DNA of 64,000 bases from CAZAKZ01 sp964485695 (GTDB lineage Bacteria > Planctomycetota > JAFGQW01): the NCBI GenBank assembly GCA_964485695.1, contig CAZAKZ010000007.1:1-64000 (forward strand), read 5' to 3'. Below are positions 1 to 8,614 of the stretch, piece after piece. Under the pieces are notes generated by a model. It searched no databases and was not told where the DNA came from. It was given only the letters and a program-made list of their open reading frames with translations. Position 1 is the first letter of the stretch. The number at the start of each line of letters is the position of its first letter. A program made the position numbers and the translations under genes.

Positions 1-28
1 ACCGCTTTGAGCGGTTCACAATATAAAG

Positions 29-47
29 CCTCCGGCTCTGCCGGAGG
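29..47 (-). terminator. Hairpin terminator of rho
   Basis: A 7-bp perfect stem (CCTCCGG / CCGGAGG) with a 5-nt loop lies 6 nt beyond the rho stop codon. On the minus strand it is followed by a weak T-rich run (CTTTATAT). A second small hairpin with 6-bp arms lies at 1-15, further downstream of rho, and may act as a back-up. Confidence 0.6.
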
Positions 48-52
48 ATGAA

Positions 53-1597
53 TTATTCCTGCATCTGACGCTCGATGGCCTCCACGTTCAGGCTCATGAG
101 GAACTCCGCATTGGATTTCGTGTTCTTCATCTTGTTGATGAGGAGCTCCATGGCCTCGAGGGGATTCATCTCGTTCAGGACCTTGCGCAGGACCCAGACG
201 CGCTTGAGCTCGTCGGGATCGAGAAGCAGTTCCTCCTTCCGGGTGCCCGACCGGTTGACATCGATGGACGGGAAGGTGCGTTTGTCGGCCAGCCGGCGGT
301 CGAGGTGGACCTCCATGTTACCGGTGCCCTTGAATTCCTCGAAGATCACCTCGTCCATGCGGCTTCCGGTATCGATGAGAGCCGTGGCAATGATGGTGAG
401 GCTGCCGCCCTCCTCGATGTTCCTGGCCGCGCCGAAGAACCGCTTGGGTTTCTGGAGGGCGCTGGCATCGATACCACCGGACAGGATCTTGCCGCTGTGG
501 GGTACCTCCGTGTTGTGCGCCCGGCCGAGGCGCGTGATGGAGTCCAGGAGAATCACCACGTCCTTGCCGTATTCCACCAGGCGCCTGGCCTTCTCGATCA
601 CCATGTCGGCCACCTGGATGTGACGCGAGGCGGGCTCGTCGAAGGTGGAACTGATCACCTCGCCGCGGACACTCCTCTCCATGTCCGTCACCTCCTCGGG
701 GCGCTCGTCGATGAGCAGGACGATGAGGTAGGTCTCGGGATTGTTCGTGACGATGGAGTTGGCGAGTTTCTGGAGAAGGATCGTCTTGCCCGTACGCGGC
801 TGGGCCACGATGAGGCCCCTCTGACCCTTCCCCAGGGGCGTGAGGATGTCCATGATCCTCATGGAGATCTCGTCCGAATCCGTTTCCAGGACCAGTCGCT
901 CGTCGGGGTAGAGCGGAGTGAGCTCGTCGAAGGTCGTCTTGTCGACCAGGTTTTCCGGATTCTCGTAGTTGATGGCTTCGACCTTCAGGAGCGCAAAGTA
1001 GCGTTCGTTCTCCTTGGGGGGCCGGATCTGTCCGGATACGGTGGCACCCGTGCGAATACCGAAGCGTCGGATCTGGGAGGGGGAGATGTAAATATCGTCC
1101 GGACAGGGCAGGTAATTGTATTCCGGAGACCGCAGGAAGCCGAATCCGTCGGGCAGGACCTCGACGACCCCCTCACCGTAGAGGAGGCCGTTTCTCTTGA
1201 CCCGCTGCTTCAGGATCTTGAAGATGAGGTCCTGTTTCTTCAGACCGATGGTCTCCTTGAGCCCCTCGTCCCGGGCGAGATCCTGGAGCTGGGTCATGGT
1301 CATCTGCTGGAGCTTCATCAGGTGAAGCTCCTCGCGCTTGGCCGCCTCGTACTTCTCGTTGGTGTTGCGGAGGTCTTCCACCCCCTGATCCTCTTCCCCG
1401 GCTTCTCCGGCCGGGACGTCGGCATCGTTCTTGGCGGTGGCCCGCTTTTTCTTTTCAGGCTTGTCTCCTGCCTTGTCTCCCGCCTTGCTCTCTGCCTTGT
1501 CTCCTTTACGCTCTTCCTTGTCAGGGGTTTCGGCAGCGCTTGCACTGCGAGAAGATCGGGTTTCCCGGGGTTTGTTTTTCACTTTTTGACGAGCCAT
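53..1597 (-). CDS. rho: Transcription termination factor Rho
   Basis: Rho is the hexameric RNA-dependent ATPase that ends transcription and removes RNA from RNA polymerase. This copy has 514 residues against about 420 in E. coli. The surplus is a Lys/Glu/Asp-rich, probably disordered N-terminus (residues 1-95). The Rho_N helical domain follows (about 98-130), then the cold-shock-like RNA-binding domain (about 141-205), the Walker A motif (about 259-272, QPRTGKT), Walker B with a catalytic Asp (about 347-352), and the Q- and R-loops (SGGIDASALQKPKRFFGAAR and the TGSRMDEVIFEEFKGTGNME stretch). A GGAGGG Shine-Dalgarno 8 nt upstream supports the start. It lies downstream of coaE on the same strand after a 413-nt gap. 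Known family; the N-terminal extension is the only oddity. Confidence 0.97.
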   Translation of the reverse strand: MARQKVKNKPRETRSSRSASAAETPDKEERKGDKAESKAGDKAGDKPEKKKRATAKNDADVPAGEAGEEDQGVEDLRNTNEKYEAAKREELHLMKLQQMTMTQLQDLARDEGLKETIGLKKQDLIFKILKQRVKRNGLLYGEGVVEVLPDGFGFLRSPEYNYLPCPDDIYISPSQIRRFGIRTGATVSGQIRPPKENERYFALLKVEAINYENPENLVDKTTFDELTPLYPDERLVLETDSDEISMRIMDILTPLGKGQRGLIVAQPRTGKTILLQKLANSIVTNNPETYLIVLLIDERPEEVTDMERSVRGEVISSTFDEPASRHIQVADMVIEKARRLVEYGKDVVILLDSITRLGRAHNTEVPHSGKILSGGIDASALQKPKRFFGAARNIEEGGSLTIIATALIDTGSRMDEVIFEEFKGTGNMEVHLDRRLADKRTFPSIDVNRSGTRKEELLLDPDELKRVWVLRKVLNEMNPLEAMELLINKMKNTKSNAEFLMSLNVEAIERQMQE

Positions 1598-2010
1598 TCA
1601 AGGACCCTCCACTCAGGCCGGGAATCCATCAGGTGGGAAAATATCGAAACCGCGACTTGGACTATTCAGATCCTGAAGAAATCATCCAGGTTCGTCTTTG
1701 CGGATCGATGTGGAAATCCCGGCTAGAGACGCTGGGGAAAGTATGGATATTCGATGTTACAGAGCTACAGAAAGGCCGATAAATTGATTCAATAGGCCGT
1801 TTTCAAAACACATTCCCCCGGCCGCAAAAAATGACTCCAGGACCCTTGGTGGTCAAAGGATGAATCAGAAGGATTCCACTTTCGGGGGAATTTTGAATGT
1901 GTCCGATACGTCGCCGCCCAACGGGGCATCCGGGCACCATTAAGGATACCCTGGTTTACTGTCCATGCCTCGTTTTCCCGCCAGGAATGTAATCTCTTAT
2001 CCCGGGGGAT
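1598..2010. other. coaE-rho intergenic region, probable rho leader
   Basis: This 413-nt stretch has no convincing gene. The short ORFs crossing it have no recognisable protein. It would hold the rho promoter and leader on the minus strand; a TTGAAA at 1829-1834 (read on the minus strand) is a possible -35, but I see no good -10. A hairpin (2002-2009 with 2022-2029, 8 bp) spans the coaE stop codon, without a T-run. Confidence 0.4.
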
Positions 2011-2691
2011 TCAAATGTTAGTCCCCCGGCGGCTCAAAAAAAGTTCCCAGAGTTCGTGGACCTGTTCTCGAACTTCCCGGGGGGATTTCGTGCAGTCAAT
2101 GATGGTATCGGCCCGGGTTTTTTTTTCGTTGACTGGTTTCTGCATTTTTTCCCTCTGCTCCCAGTCCTCCCGCGTCATCCCACGGGCGGATGCCCGGGCC
2201 AGCCGGAGGGATCGTGGCGTATCCACGAACACGATTGGTCCGCACAGGGTCTCCAGCCCGGATTCAAGGAGCAGGGGCGCATCCAGGACCAGGGCTAAAA
2301 TCCCCTGTTTTCGGGCCTCCTGGATCCTCTTCCGGGTGCTTGCGATGACCAGGGGGTGGAGGATCGATTCGAGACGCCTCAGCGATTCCGGCGCCTGGAA
2401 CAGAGGGCGGAGACGTGCCCGGTCGATGCGGCCGTCCGGCCCGAGAACCTCCGTCCCCATGTCCTGAACGACTCGCTTCCGGACATCGGGCCGATCCAGG
2501 GCCTCGTGGCAGAGTCGGTCCGCGTCGATGACCCAGGCGCCGAGATCCGCGAAGAACTGCGCCACCGTGGACTTGCCGCTGGCCACCCCGCCAATGAGTC
2601 CGATGATGACGGGGGAGCTGTATCTCTCCTGCATTCGGTCGGTTGAGACAGATTCCCTGGCTTGAGGATTCCTGTCCCGGTCCCTGTTCAT
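2011..2691 (-). CDS. coaE: Dephospho-CoA kinase
   Basis: CoaE phosphorylates the 3'-hydroxyl of dephospho-CoA, the last step of coenzyme A synthesis. The 226-residue protein has a P-loop near residues 33-41 (GGVASGKS), the conserved DAD motif just after it (VIDADRLCHEAL), the HP motif (ILHPLV) and the D-x-P-LL-E substrate loop (DAPLLLES). The first 20-25 residues precede the usual family start, so initiation at the internal ATG at 2634 is possible; neither start has a strong Shine-Dalgarno. The gene lies upstream of rho on the same strand. A CoA gene of the same pathway, coaX, lies about 57 kb away at 59603. Confidence 0.94.
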   Translation of the reverse strand: MNRDRDRNPQARESVSTDRMQERYSSPVIIGLIGGVASGKSTVAQFFADLGAWVIDADRLCHEALDRPDVRKRVVQDMGTEVLGPDGRIDRARLRPLFQAPESLRRLESILHPLVIASTRKRIQEARKQGILALVLDAPLLLESGLETLCGPIVFVDTPRSLRLARASARGMTREDWEQREKMQKPVNEKKTRADTIIDCTKSPREVREQVHELWELFLSRRGTNI

Positions 2692-3108
2692 GAGGGAATG
2701 GACCTTTCAACGCACCCGATTTGCTCAAAGTCAGAGCCCTGGATTCCCAAACGGACAAAAAGGACGGAAGTCCGGATGCGCGTGTTTTCCGCCGCCCCTG
2801 GGGGAAAGCTTTTTTCTCTTGACGCGATTCTTACCATCCATAGAATAGGCCAAAACTTATGATCAATGTCGACAGGACTGTTCGCCCTGACGGATTTCAT
2901 GAATTATGAGATCTGGGGCCTGAGGGTTCCTGTCAGTTTGATCAAAGAAGGGAAAAGAAACAAGCATATCCTGGAGTCGCGAGCCCTTGTGGGCCCGTAA
3001 CTCATGTCAGATTCCATCTGTACATTACATTTTGTACATTCGTGCCACGATCCTGACACTTGAAAAGACGACTCGTGGCATCACACCTGCTTTCTGGAGG
3101 GCTGGTTG
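2692..3108. other. Divergent intergenic region coaE / 3109
   Basis: 417 nt between divergent genes. It holds a plus-strand promoter at 2819-2846 and a tandem TGTACATT pair at 3019-3026 and 3033-3040 (14-nt period), each with a TGTACA palindrome. No gene is recognised. Confidence 0.5.
2819..2846 (+). promoter_or_regulatory. Sigma-70-type promoter for the 3109 gene
   Basis: TTGACG (2819-2824), 16-nt spacer, TAGAAT (2841-2846). The start of transcription would be near 2853, giving a leader of about 255 nt before the coding start at 3109. Confidence 0.6.
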
Positions 3109-4329
3109 ATGGGCTCCGAACGCGGCATCGCAATGATCTGGTGGGTTATCGTCCTTCTCGTCATGTTCCTCGCGGCGGCGGGACTCGCTTTTGATCGCTA
3201 CTCCGATGGAGTGGAAAAGCAAAAGGCCAATGATACGCTGAAAGAGGAGAAAAAGGATGCGGTAAGAAACAGCCAGGAAGAGATCACAAAGCGTGTTGAA
3301 CTCAGCAGCCTGATCGGTTTCAAGCCGGATGAAGCAAGCCAGGAGAGCGATCCGGAGTCCATCCGGAGCGCCATCGAAAACTTCAAGGGCACATTCCAGG
3401 ATCCCAGCCAGGATTCTGCGGACACCACGGTCCAGCAAATCCTCATGCGGGCGGTGCAGAAGTACAATATCATCAAACGCCGTCTGGCCGATGCAGAAGC
3501 TGCCCGGGATACGGCCCGGTCCAACGAGGATGCAGCACGGGAGACCGGAAACAACATCGCCGGCCAGAAGGATACCCGCATCGGAGAGCTGGAGAACGAG
3601 AAGCAGCAGGTAGAGGACCGCCTGGACAACCTCACCAAGACCAAGGACCAGGACATCGAGGGACTCCGCGGCAAGGTCAGCACCCTCCAGCAGGAAAAAG
3701 TCGACCAGGACAATTCGCATAAGAAGGTGGTCAAGGGCCTCGAGACAGAGCGCGACAGGGAGAGAAACCTGGCCAGGGATGCCTCCGAGCGCATCAAGAG
3801 GGTGAAGAAGAACAACAAGGAGGACGGCAAGATCATCGCCCGTCAGGCCAACGGGAACCGGGTATACGTCAACCTCGGTTTCACGCACGGTCTCAAGGAG
3901 GGCACCCACTTCGAGGTGTTCGACTACGTCAAGGGGAACAAGATCCGGCCCAAGGGCGACCTGGTCATCCAGGAGGTCCACGGAGGGTATTCCATAGCGG
4001 CCCTCACCAATGAAAAATTCGAGTTCGAGCCCGTCGTCCAGGGAGACCTGATTCGCAATCCTCTCTTCGAGAAGGGCAAGCGGCCCGTGTTCTTCCTCTT
4101 GGGGGACATGACCGGCGCGCTTTCCAATCAGGAGACGGTGCGACTGATAGAGAAGAGCGGTGGCAAGGTGGACACCAAGGTCCATGCCGACGTCGACTTC
4201 ATCGTGGTCGGCCGGAAGGAATCCGAGAACGCGACACCCCTGGAGAACCGGCCCGAATGGAACCTTGGGATTACCTTCAAGATCGAGTTCCTCAGCTCCA
4301 AGGACCTCATCAAGTACCTGTCAAAGTAA
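3109..4329 (+). CDS. Membrane-anchored coiled-coil protein with BRCT-like C-terminus
   Basis: Function unknown. The 406-residue protein starts with one hydrophobic segment (about residues 10-28). A long charged, Gln/Glu/Lys-rich region with coiled-coil character follows (about 35-245). Next is a beta-rich domain with G-x-V-Y-V-N-L-G, GLKEGTHFEVFD and GDLIRNP motifs, like the C-terminal domain of FlgT-type proteins. The end (about 325-405) fits the BRCT pattern: hydrophobic strand, LGDMTG, LIEKSGGKV, DFIVVG and a final helix. A GGAGGG sequence 7 nt before the ATG at 3109 decides this start over the TTG at 3106. The gene has its own promoter and is followed by a hairpin and then tatC. The BRCT call rests on pattern only. 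Confidence 0.75.
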   Translation: MGSERGIAMIWWVIVLLVMFLAAAGLAFDRYSDGVEKQKANDTLKEEKKDAVRNSQEEITKRVELSSLIGFKPDEASQESDPESIRSAIENFKGTFQDPSQDSADTTVQQILMRAVQKYNIIKRRLADAEAARDTARSNEDAARETGNNIAGQKDTRIGELENEKQQVEDRLDNLTKTKDQDIEGLRGKVSTLQQEKVDQDNSHKKVVKGLETERDRERNLARDASERIKRVKKNNKEDGKIIARQANGNRVYVNLGFTHGLKEGTHFEVFDYVKGNKIRPKGDLVIQEVHGGYSIAALTNEKFEFEPVVQGDLIRNPLFEKGKRPVFFLLGDMTGALSNQETVRLIEKSGGKVDTKVHADVDFIVVGRKESENATPLENRPEWNLGITFKIEFLSSKDLIKYLSK

Positions 4330-4395
4330 TCCCGCATGTTCGTGGGCGCGTGGCATCGCGGGCCTCGAAGATGTGAGTCATATTGGCCCCGAGCA

Positions 4396-4420
4396 ACCGG
4401 CCGGCGAATCGCCGGCCGGT
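4396..4420. repeat. GC-rich hairpin between 3109 gene and tatC
   Basis: An 11-bp perfect stem (ACCGGCCGGCG / CGCCGGCCGGT) with a 3-nt loop, 66 nt after the upstream stop. There is no T-run, so it may block exonucleases or pause transcription rather than terminate it. Confidence 0.5.
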
Positions 4421-4467
4421 CGCACGTACCGGGGCGGTCGATCCAAACGCACCTCGGGTAAGGGGTC

Positions 4468-5424
4468 ATGGCAAAGAAAGAGTCGTCCCGGGATCATCGC
4501 ATGAGCTTCGGAGACCACCTCGAGGAGCTTCGAGGCCGTCTCTTGAAGAGCCTCGCCGGGATCATCCTGTTCTTTCTCCTGGGCCTCTTCTTCCAGGACG
4601 CCTTGATTTCCTTGATTTCCAGGCCCCATCGCCGGGCCATGGAAACCCTGGAAGCCAACCAGGACCCCGGGGATATCCGGCGCTACATGGGACCCAGTGG
4701 CTGGATACCGTACGTGAAGGGACTCAACATCACGCACGACCTGGAGAAGTGCCGCCGATCCGAGCCCGAAGACCCGGTGGAAAAGGAGAAGTTCAAGAAG
4801 ATCCTGGAAGCCCAAAAGCGGTTCCGTGACCTCGAGTACACGAGCGGCTCCACCCTCGTGGCCACCCGGTACCCCGAGGCCTTCCTCACGGGCATCAAGG
4901 CGGCCTTCATCTTCGCCCTCCTGGTGGGGGCGCCCTGGACCCTGTATCAGCTCTGGATGTTCGTCAGCGCCGGGCTCTACCGGCACGAAAAGAAATACGT
5001 GGGTCTGTTCCTGCCGGTTTCCATGATCCTGTTTGTCATCGGGGCACTTTTCGGGTACTTCGTTCTGATCCCCTTCGGCCTCTACTTCCTGGGGGGATAC
5101 GGCAACCCGGGCGCCGTGTCCATCATGTTCACCCTGAGCGAGTACTTCAGCCTCTTCATCACCCTCACCTTCGCCCTCGGCGTCGTGTTCCAGCTGCCCC
5201 TGATCATGGTCGCCCTGAGCCTCATCGGCATCGTGACCTCGGAGACCTTTTCCTCCAAGCGGAAGTATTTCATCCTGGCGGCGTTCGTGTTCGGGGCCCT
5301 CCTGACCCCGCCGGACCCCATCACCCAGCTCCTCATGGCCGGGCCGATCCTGGCACTCTTCGAGGTCGGAATCTGGGGGACCCGGATCGTGGAAAAGGCG
5401 GCCAGAGGCGCGAGAGCCGAGTAG
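4468..5424 (+). CDS. tatC: Sec-independent protein translocase TatC
   Basis: TatC is the signal-peptide receptor of the twin-arginine translocase, which exports folded proteins across the inner membrane. The N-terminus has the signature HLEELRGRLL (about residues 17-26), followed by the first membrane helix. The first periplasmic loop is much longer than usual (about residues 52-130, charged), which brings the protein to 318 residues against about 250. The other helices follow with the conserved APWTLYQLWMFVSAGLYRHE segment and LLTPPDPITQLLMAGP near the end. No tatA or tatB is seen in the window. The expanded loop could alter signal-peptide or partner contacts; that is inference. Confidence 0.95.
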   Translation: MAKKESSRDHRMSFGDHLEELRGRLLKSLAGIILFFLLGLFFQDALISLISRPHRRAMETLEANQDPGDIRRYMGPSGWIPYVKGLNITHDLEKCRRSEPEDPVEKEKFKKILEAQKRFRDLEYTSGSTLVATRYPEAFLTGIKAAFIFALLVGAPWTLYQLWMFVSAGLYRHEKKYVGLFLPVSMILFVIGALFGYFVLIPFGLYFLGGYGNPGAVSIMFTLSEYFSLFITLTFALGVVFQLPLIMVALSLIGIVTSETFSSKRKYFILAAFVFGALLTPPDPITQLLMAGPILALFEVGIWGTRIVEKAARGARAE

Positions 5425-5496
5425 CTCGCAGACCTGGCCCGGTCGGGGCCCAGGCCGGTGGGGAGGGCTCTTTCAAGGGTTCCCGCCCTGAGGGCG

Positions 5497-5525
5497 TTGA
5501 CCCTTCGGGCAGAAACGACTATTTT
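5497..5525 (+). promoter_or_regulatory. Promoter of tRNA-Gln
   Basis: TTGACC (5497-5502), 17-nt spacer, TATTTT (5520-5525). Transcription would start about 4 nt before the mature tRNA at 5536. Confidence 0.7.
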
Positions 5526-5535
5526 AGCGCACGAA

Positions 5536-5606
5536 TACCCGGTGGTGTAATGGCAACACCTCACACTTTGGCTGTGATGTTCAAGGTTCGAATCCTTGCC
5601 GGGTAG
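5536..5606 (+). tRNA. tRNA-Gln (anticodon TTG)
   Basis: The acceptor arms are TACCCGG (5536-5542) and CCGGGTA (5599-5605) with discriminator G. The anticodon stem is TCACA/TGTGA with loop CTTTGGC, giving anticodon TTG (5568-5570). The T-arm is CAAGG/CCTTG around TTCGAAT. CCA is not encoded. A T-rich run follows at about 5609-5616. Confidence 0.95.
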
Positions 5607-5740
5607 TCCTTTTTTATCCCTCCCGCATCGCCTCCGGCCCGGACCGGAATCTCTGGTTTCCGCCGTAAAGACTCCACCTGAATTCGGACGATGGTGGGGA
5701 AGTGCATCCGTTGACCCGCGCACGGAATCCCGGAGGCCCC

Positions 5741-7105
5741 ATGATTCGCCCCTTGCTTCCCTTCGCCTTGATTGTATCCATCCTTGCCGGAATCGTGGAT
5801 GCCCAGAAGGAGGAGGATCCATCCCAGGATCGAATCGTCCTGCAAAACAGGACCGTGGTGAAGGGACACATCGTCCAGGCCTCGGACGACACCGTCACCC
5901 TGGCCTTCGATTTCGGCGGCCGGGTGGAGTTCAGGCGCAAGGACATCCGGTCGGTCCACCGTGTCAAGGGAGAGGGGGCGTCGAGGCGGATCGATCGTGA
6001 CAACAAGGCGAAGGCGAGGGAGACGTGGAACGCTCTCGTCTTTCACGGCGAGACTCTGGTCGGATTTCGAAAGGTGATCCGGACCCGGGTACGGCGCGTG
6101 GGCTGTCCGGGAACGCTACTGAAGGACGAGGTTTTGTTCCGGGGTGCGGACCCGGCACGCCAGGAGCAGGAGAAACTGGAGGCGTGCCGGATTCTCACCC
6201 TCGAGTTCATCGAGGACACCGGTGCCTTCAGAACCCTCTATTACCGTGAGTCGGGCATGGGTTCCGAATCCATCATCGACGCGCGGTACGAGAGCGGTCG
6301 TCTCCGGTACACCTGGCTCCGGGGCGGAAAGCGGACCTATCACACCGAGGCTTTTGATCCGGACGTCCTCTTCCCGCTCCAGATGTGGATGAAAGCCGCC
6401 GCTCTCGCCACAGCCCCGGACGCGTCTGCGGTGGTGCACCGGGTCTGGGATCCCCGGGACCGCAAGGTGATCCCGTCCGGGGTGAGGCGGTTCCCCGGGC
6501 GGTGGGTGGCCGTCGGACCCACCAAGATCAAGGTCACGCCGGTCCGGATTCACGGTCCTCGAGGGGCACGATTCCGGTGGCTGGATTCCCGGGGGAGGAC
6601 GCTGAAAGAATACCTGAACGGGGAAACCCTCGTAGCCGTGGCCACACCACGAACGGCCCCGGTGCCGATGAACGGCAAGACGGTCGCACCCCCGCGCCAG
6701 GAACTGGCCTGGGTCCGGGTCCTGATGGATCCCGGGACCGGCATCGTTCTCAGGACGCCGGGGAGTGGCTGGACGATCTCCACCGAACCCCTTGACGGCG
6801 CCGTCTTCACTCTCGTCAATCATGAACTGAAGTCCAGGATTGCCGTGTTTCAGGGAGGCCTCGAGGCGCCCTGGCCCGGGCCGGAGCCGGATCAGGACCG
6901 CCCGCCCCGACCCGAGGCATTCGGCGGCCGGCCGGGGGAGGGCTGGAGGACCTCGGTGGAAGGGAAGAACCTGGAGAGACGGGTCCGTCGCACCCAGACC
7001 GGCCGCTACCGCATCACGGCCCTGGTGGACACCCCTCCGGACATGATGCCGGTGGCGATCCTGGATTTTTCGGCCGTTCTCAGAGGGATCCAGGTGCCGG
7101 AATGA
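5741..7105 (+). CDS. Secreted protein of unknown function
   Basis: Not recognised. A signal peptide is clear: MIRPLLPFALIVSILAGIVDA followed by QKEEDPSQ, with a likely cleavage after VDA. The start at 5741 is chosen because GGAGG lies 4 nt upstream and the signal peptide begins there; an upstream in-frame start at 5702 would spoil it. The mature part (about 430 residues) is Arg-rich and beta-prone. Residues about 32-75 (IVLQNRTVVKGHIVQASDDTV and on) resemble small SH3-like or Sm-like beta barrels seen in many secreted planctomycete proteins. No catalytic motif is visible. It follows tRNA-Gln and precedes the kinase gene by about 200 nt. Confidence 0.75.
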   Translation: MIRPLLPFALIVSILAGIVDAQKEEDPSQDRIVLQNRTVVKGHIVQASDDTVTLAFDFGGRVEFRRKDIRSVHRVKGEGASRRIDRDNKAKARETWNALVFHGETLVGFRKVIRTRVRRVGCPGTLLKDEVLFRGADPARQEQEKLEACRILTLEFIEDTGAFRTLYYRESGMGSESIIDARYESGRLRYTWLRGGKRTYHTEAFDPDVLFPLQMWMKAAALATAPDASAVVHRVWDPRDRKVIPSGVRRFPGRWVAVGPTKIKVTPVRIHGPRGARFRWLDSRGRTLKEYLNGETLVAVATPRTAPVPMNGKTVAPPRQELAWVRVLMDPGTGIVLRTPGSGWTISTEPLDGAVFTLVNHELKSRIAVFQGGLEAPWPGPEPDQDRPPRPEAFGGRPGEGWRTSVEGKNLERRVRRTQTGRYRITALVDTPPDMMPVAILDFSAVLRGIQVPE

Positions 7106-7307
7106 GAAGCGTCGGGCAACCCTGCTCTGCAATCTGAAAGTCGATTTCCCCTTCTTCATGATCAGACAGGCGATGTGGCCCGCCTCGATTTATTGTGCGT
7201 GACCCATCACGTCCCCCAGATGTGGACCGAAGAGGTTTCTCTGTCCGGCGTCAGCGGATTCCAGGGAGGGCCTTGCACATGGAGGCAACCTCGGCAAAGG
7301 GAGGTCG

Positions 7308-8543
7308 TTGACGCGGCGCCCCAGGCAGGTAGACTACAAAATAACCGTTCAGTTTTCTTGCCCCGGATTACCGTGCGGGTGTCGATTCCGCCACAGGACT
7401 GTGAGAAACCCAACCTTGATCAGCAAGAGTGAAATCCGTTTCGCAGCCCGCCTCGTTCATCTCGGCCTCGTGAGCAAGGCAGACATGGAAACGGTCCTTA
7501 AGGACCTGGACCGACAGAGAAAACGCCGCCGGGATTCGTCCATCGACGACATTCTGGTGGAGCGGGGCCACGTCACGCAAACCGAGATTCCCCTCATCCG
7601 GGAGGAGAAGGACGGCTCCCGTGCCGTTCGGGTGAAGGGTTTCAAGATCCACGAACTGATGGGGGAGGGGGGGATGAGCCGGGTCTACCGGGCTTCGCCC
7701 GTCGTACGGCCACGCCCCATGGCCTTGAAAATACTCCACCCGCACATCGCCAGGAAGCGGATCCAGGTTATACGCTTTTACCAGGAGGCAAATCATCTCA
7801 TCCAGTTCGACCATTCGAATCTGGTCCACGGATACAAGGTCTGGGAATCCGAGGGACTCCACTGCTTCGCCATGGAGTACGTGGACGGGGTGAGCGTCCT
7901 GGATGAAATCGAGAGTGGCCGGAAATTCGAAGAGACGGAAGCACTCTCCATCATCCTCCAGGCGGCCCGGGCCCTGGTCTACCTGAGCGGAGAAGGCATC
8001 ACCCATCGAGACGTCAAGCCGGGCAACCTGCTCCTCGACTCGCAAGGGGAGGTCAAGCTCATCGACCTCGGTCTCGCTCAGGACGCCCGCACCGGACCCC
8101 AGCAGCGCCCCGGGACCACGGTGGGAACGGTTCAATACGTTTCTCCCGAGCAGGCCCGGGGAGCGGAGGATCTCGACGTGCGGGCGGACATCTACTCCCT
8201 GGGCGTTTCCCTCTACCATATCGTCGTGGGGGAGGTCCCCTTTTCCGGAGAGACCGATCGAGACATTCTCCGGCAACAGATCTTCACCTCCCTCAAGTCT
8301 CCGCGGGCCCGGGACCGCAGGATTACTCCGCACCTGCACTACTTCATCGAAAAGATGATGGCAAAGGACCGGGAACTTCGCTACCAGAGTCCGGAAGAAC
8401 TGATCAGCGACATCGAGGAGAAGATCCAGGGCCGGGAGGACGTTCTCTTGAAGCAAGAAGAACCCCGGAAAAAGAAGACGACTCCCGTCCAAAACCGACC
8501 TCGACGGCACCGCAGGAAGGGGCGGTTTGGCGGGAGGTACTGA
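7308..8543 (+). CDS. Serine/threonine protein kinase with GspE-like N-terminal module
   Basis: A Hanks-type kinase with all motifs: glycine loop GEGGMSRVY, ATP-binding Lys in MALKIL, catalytic HRDVKPGN, DLG in place of DFG, GTVQYVSPEQ in the activation segment, and DVRADIYSLG. Before it, about residues 40-105 (SEIRFAARLVHLGLVS to ERGHVTQTEIPLI) form a small helical module of the kind found at the N-terminus of GspE/PilB-like proteins, where cyclic nucleotides or partners can bind. There is no membrane helix, so it is probably cytosolic. It ends in a strongly basic tail. The start is uncertain: TTG at 7308 sits only 3 nt after GGAGG, and a TTG at 7416 would begin right at the module. Confidence 0.9.
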   Translation: MTRRPRQVDYKITVQFSCPGLPCGCRFRHRTVRNPTLISKSEIRFAARLVHLGLVSKADMETVLKDLDRQRKRRRDSSIDDILVERGHVTQTEIPLIREEKDGSRAVRVKGFKIHELMGEGGMSRVYRASPVVRPRPMALKILHPHIARKRIQVIRFYQEANHLIQFDHSNLVHGYKVWESEGLHCFAMEYVDGVSVLDEIESGRKFEETEALSIILQAARALVYLSGEGITHRDVKPGNLLLDSQGEVKLIDLGLAQDARTGPQQRPGTTVGTVQYVSPEQARGAEDLDVRADIYSLGVSLYHIVVGEVPFSGETDRDILRQQIFTSLKSPRARDRRITPHLHYFIEKMMAKDRELRYQSPEELISDIEEKIQGREDVLLKQEEPRKKKTTPVQNRPRRHRRKGRFGGRY

Positions 8544-8614
8544 ACGGTACTTAGAGGTACTGGGAGGCTCTCAGAGACTCGTTCCCTTGACTCCCACATC
8601 GTGAATGATACGCA

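Noticed and set aside
305..1726. 473-codon open frame antisense to rho
   Set aside because: It lies opposite a clear Rho gene and its translation has no recognisable domain; long antisense frames are expected at this GC content.
5082..5822. 246-codon antisense frame across the tatC end and tRNA-Gln
   Set aside because: It runs through a certain tRNA gene and mirrors tatC codons.
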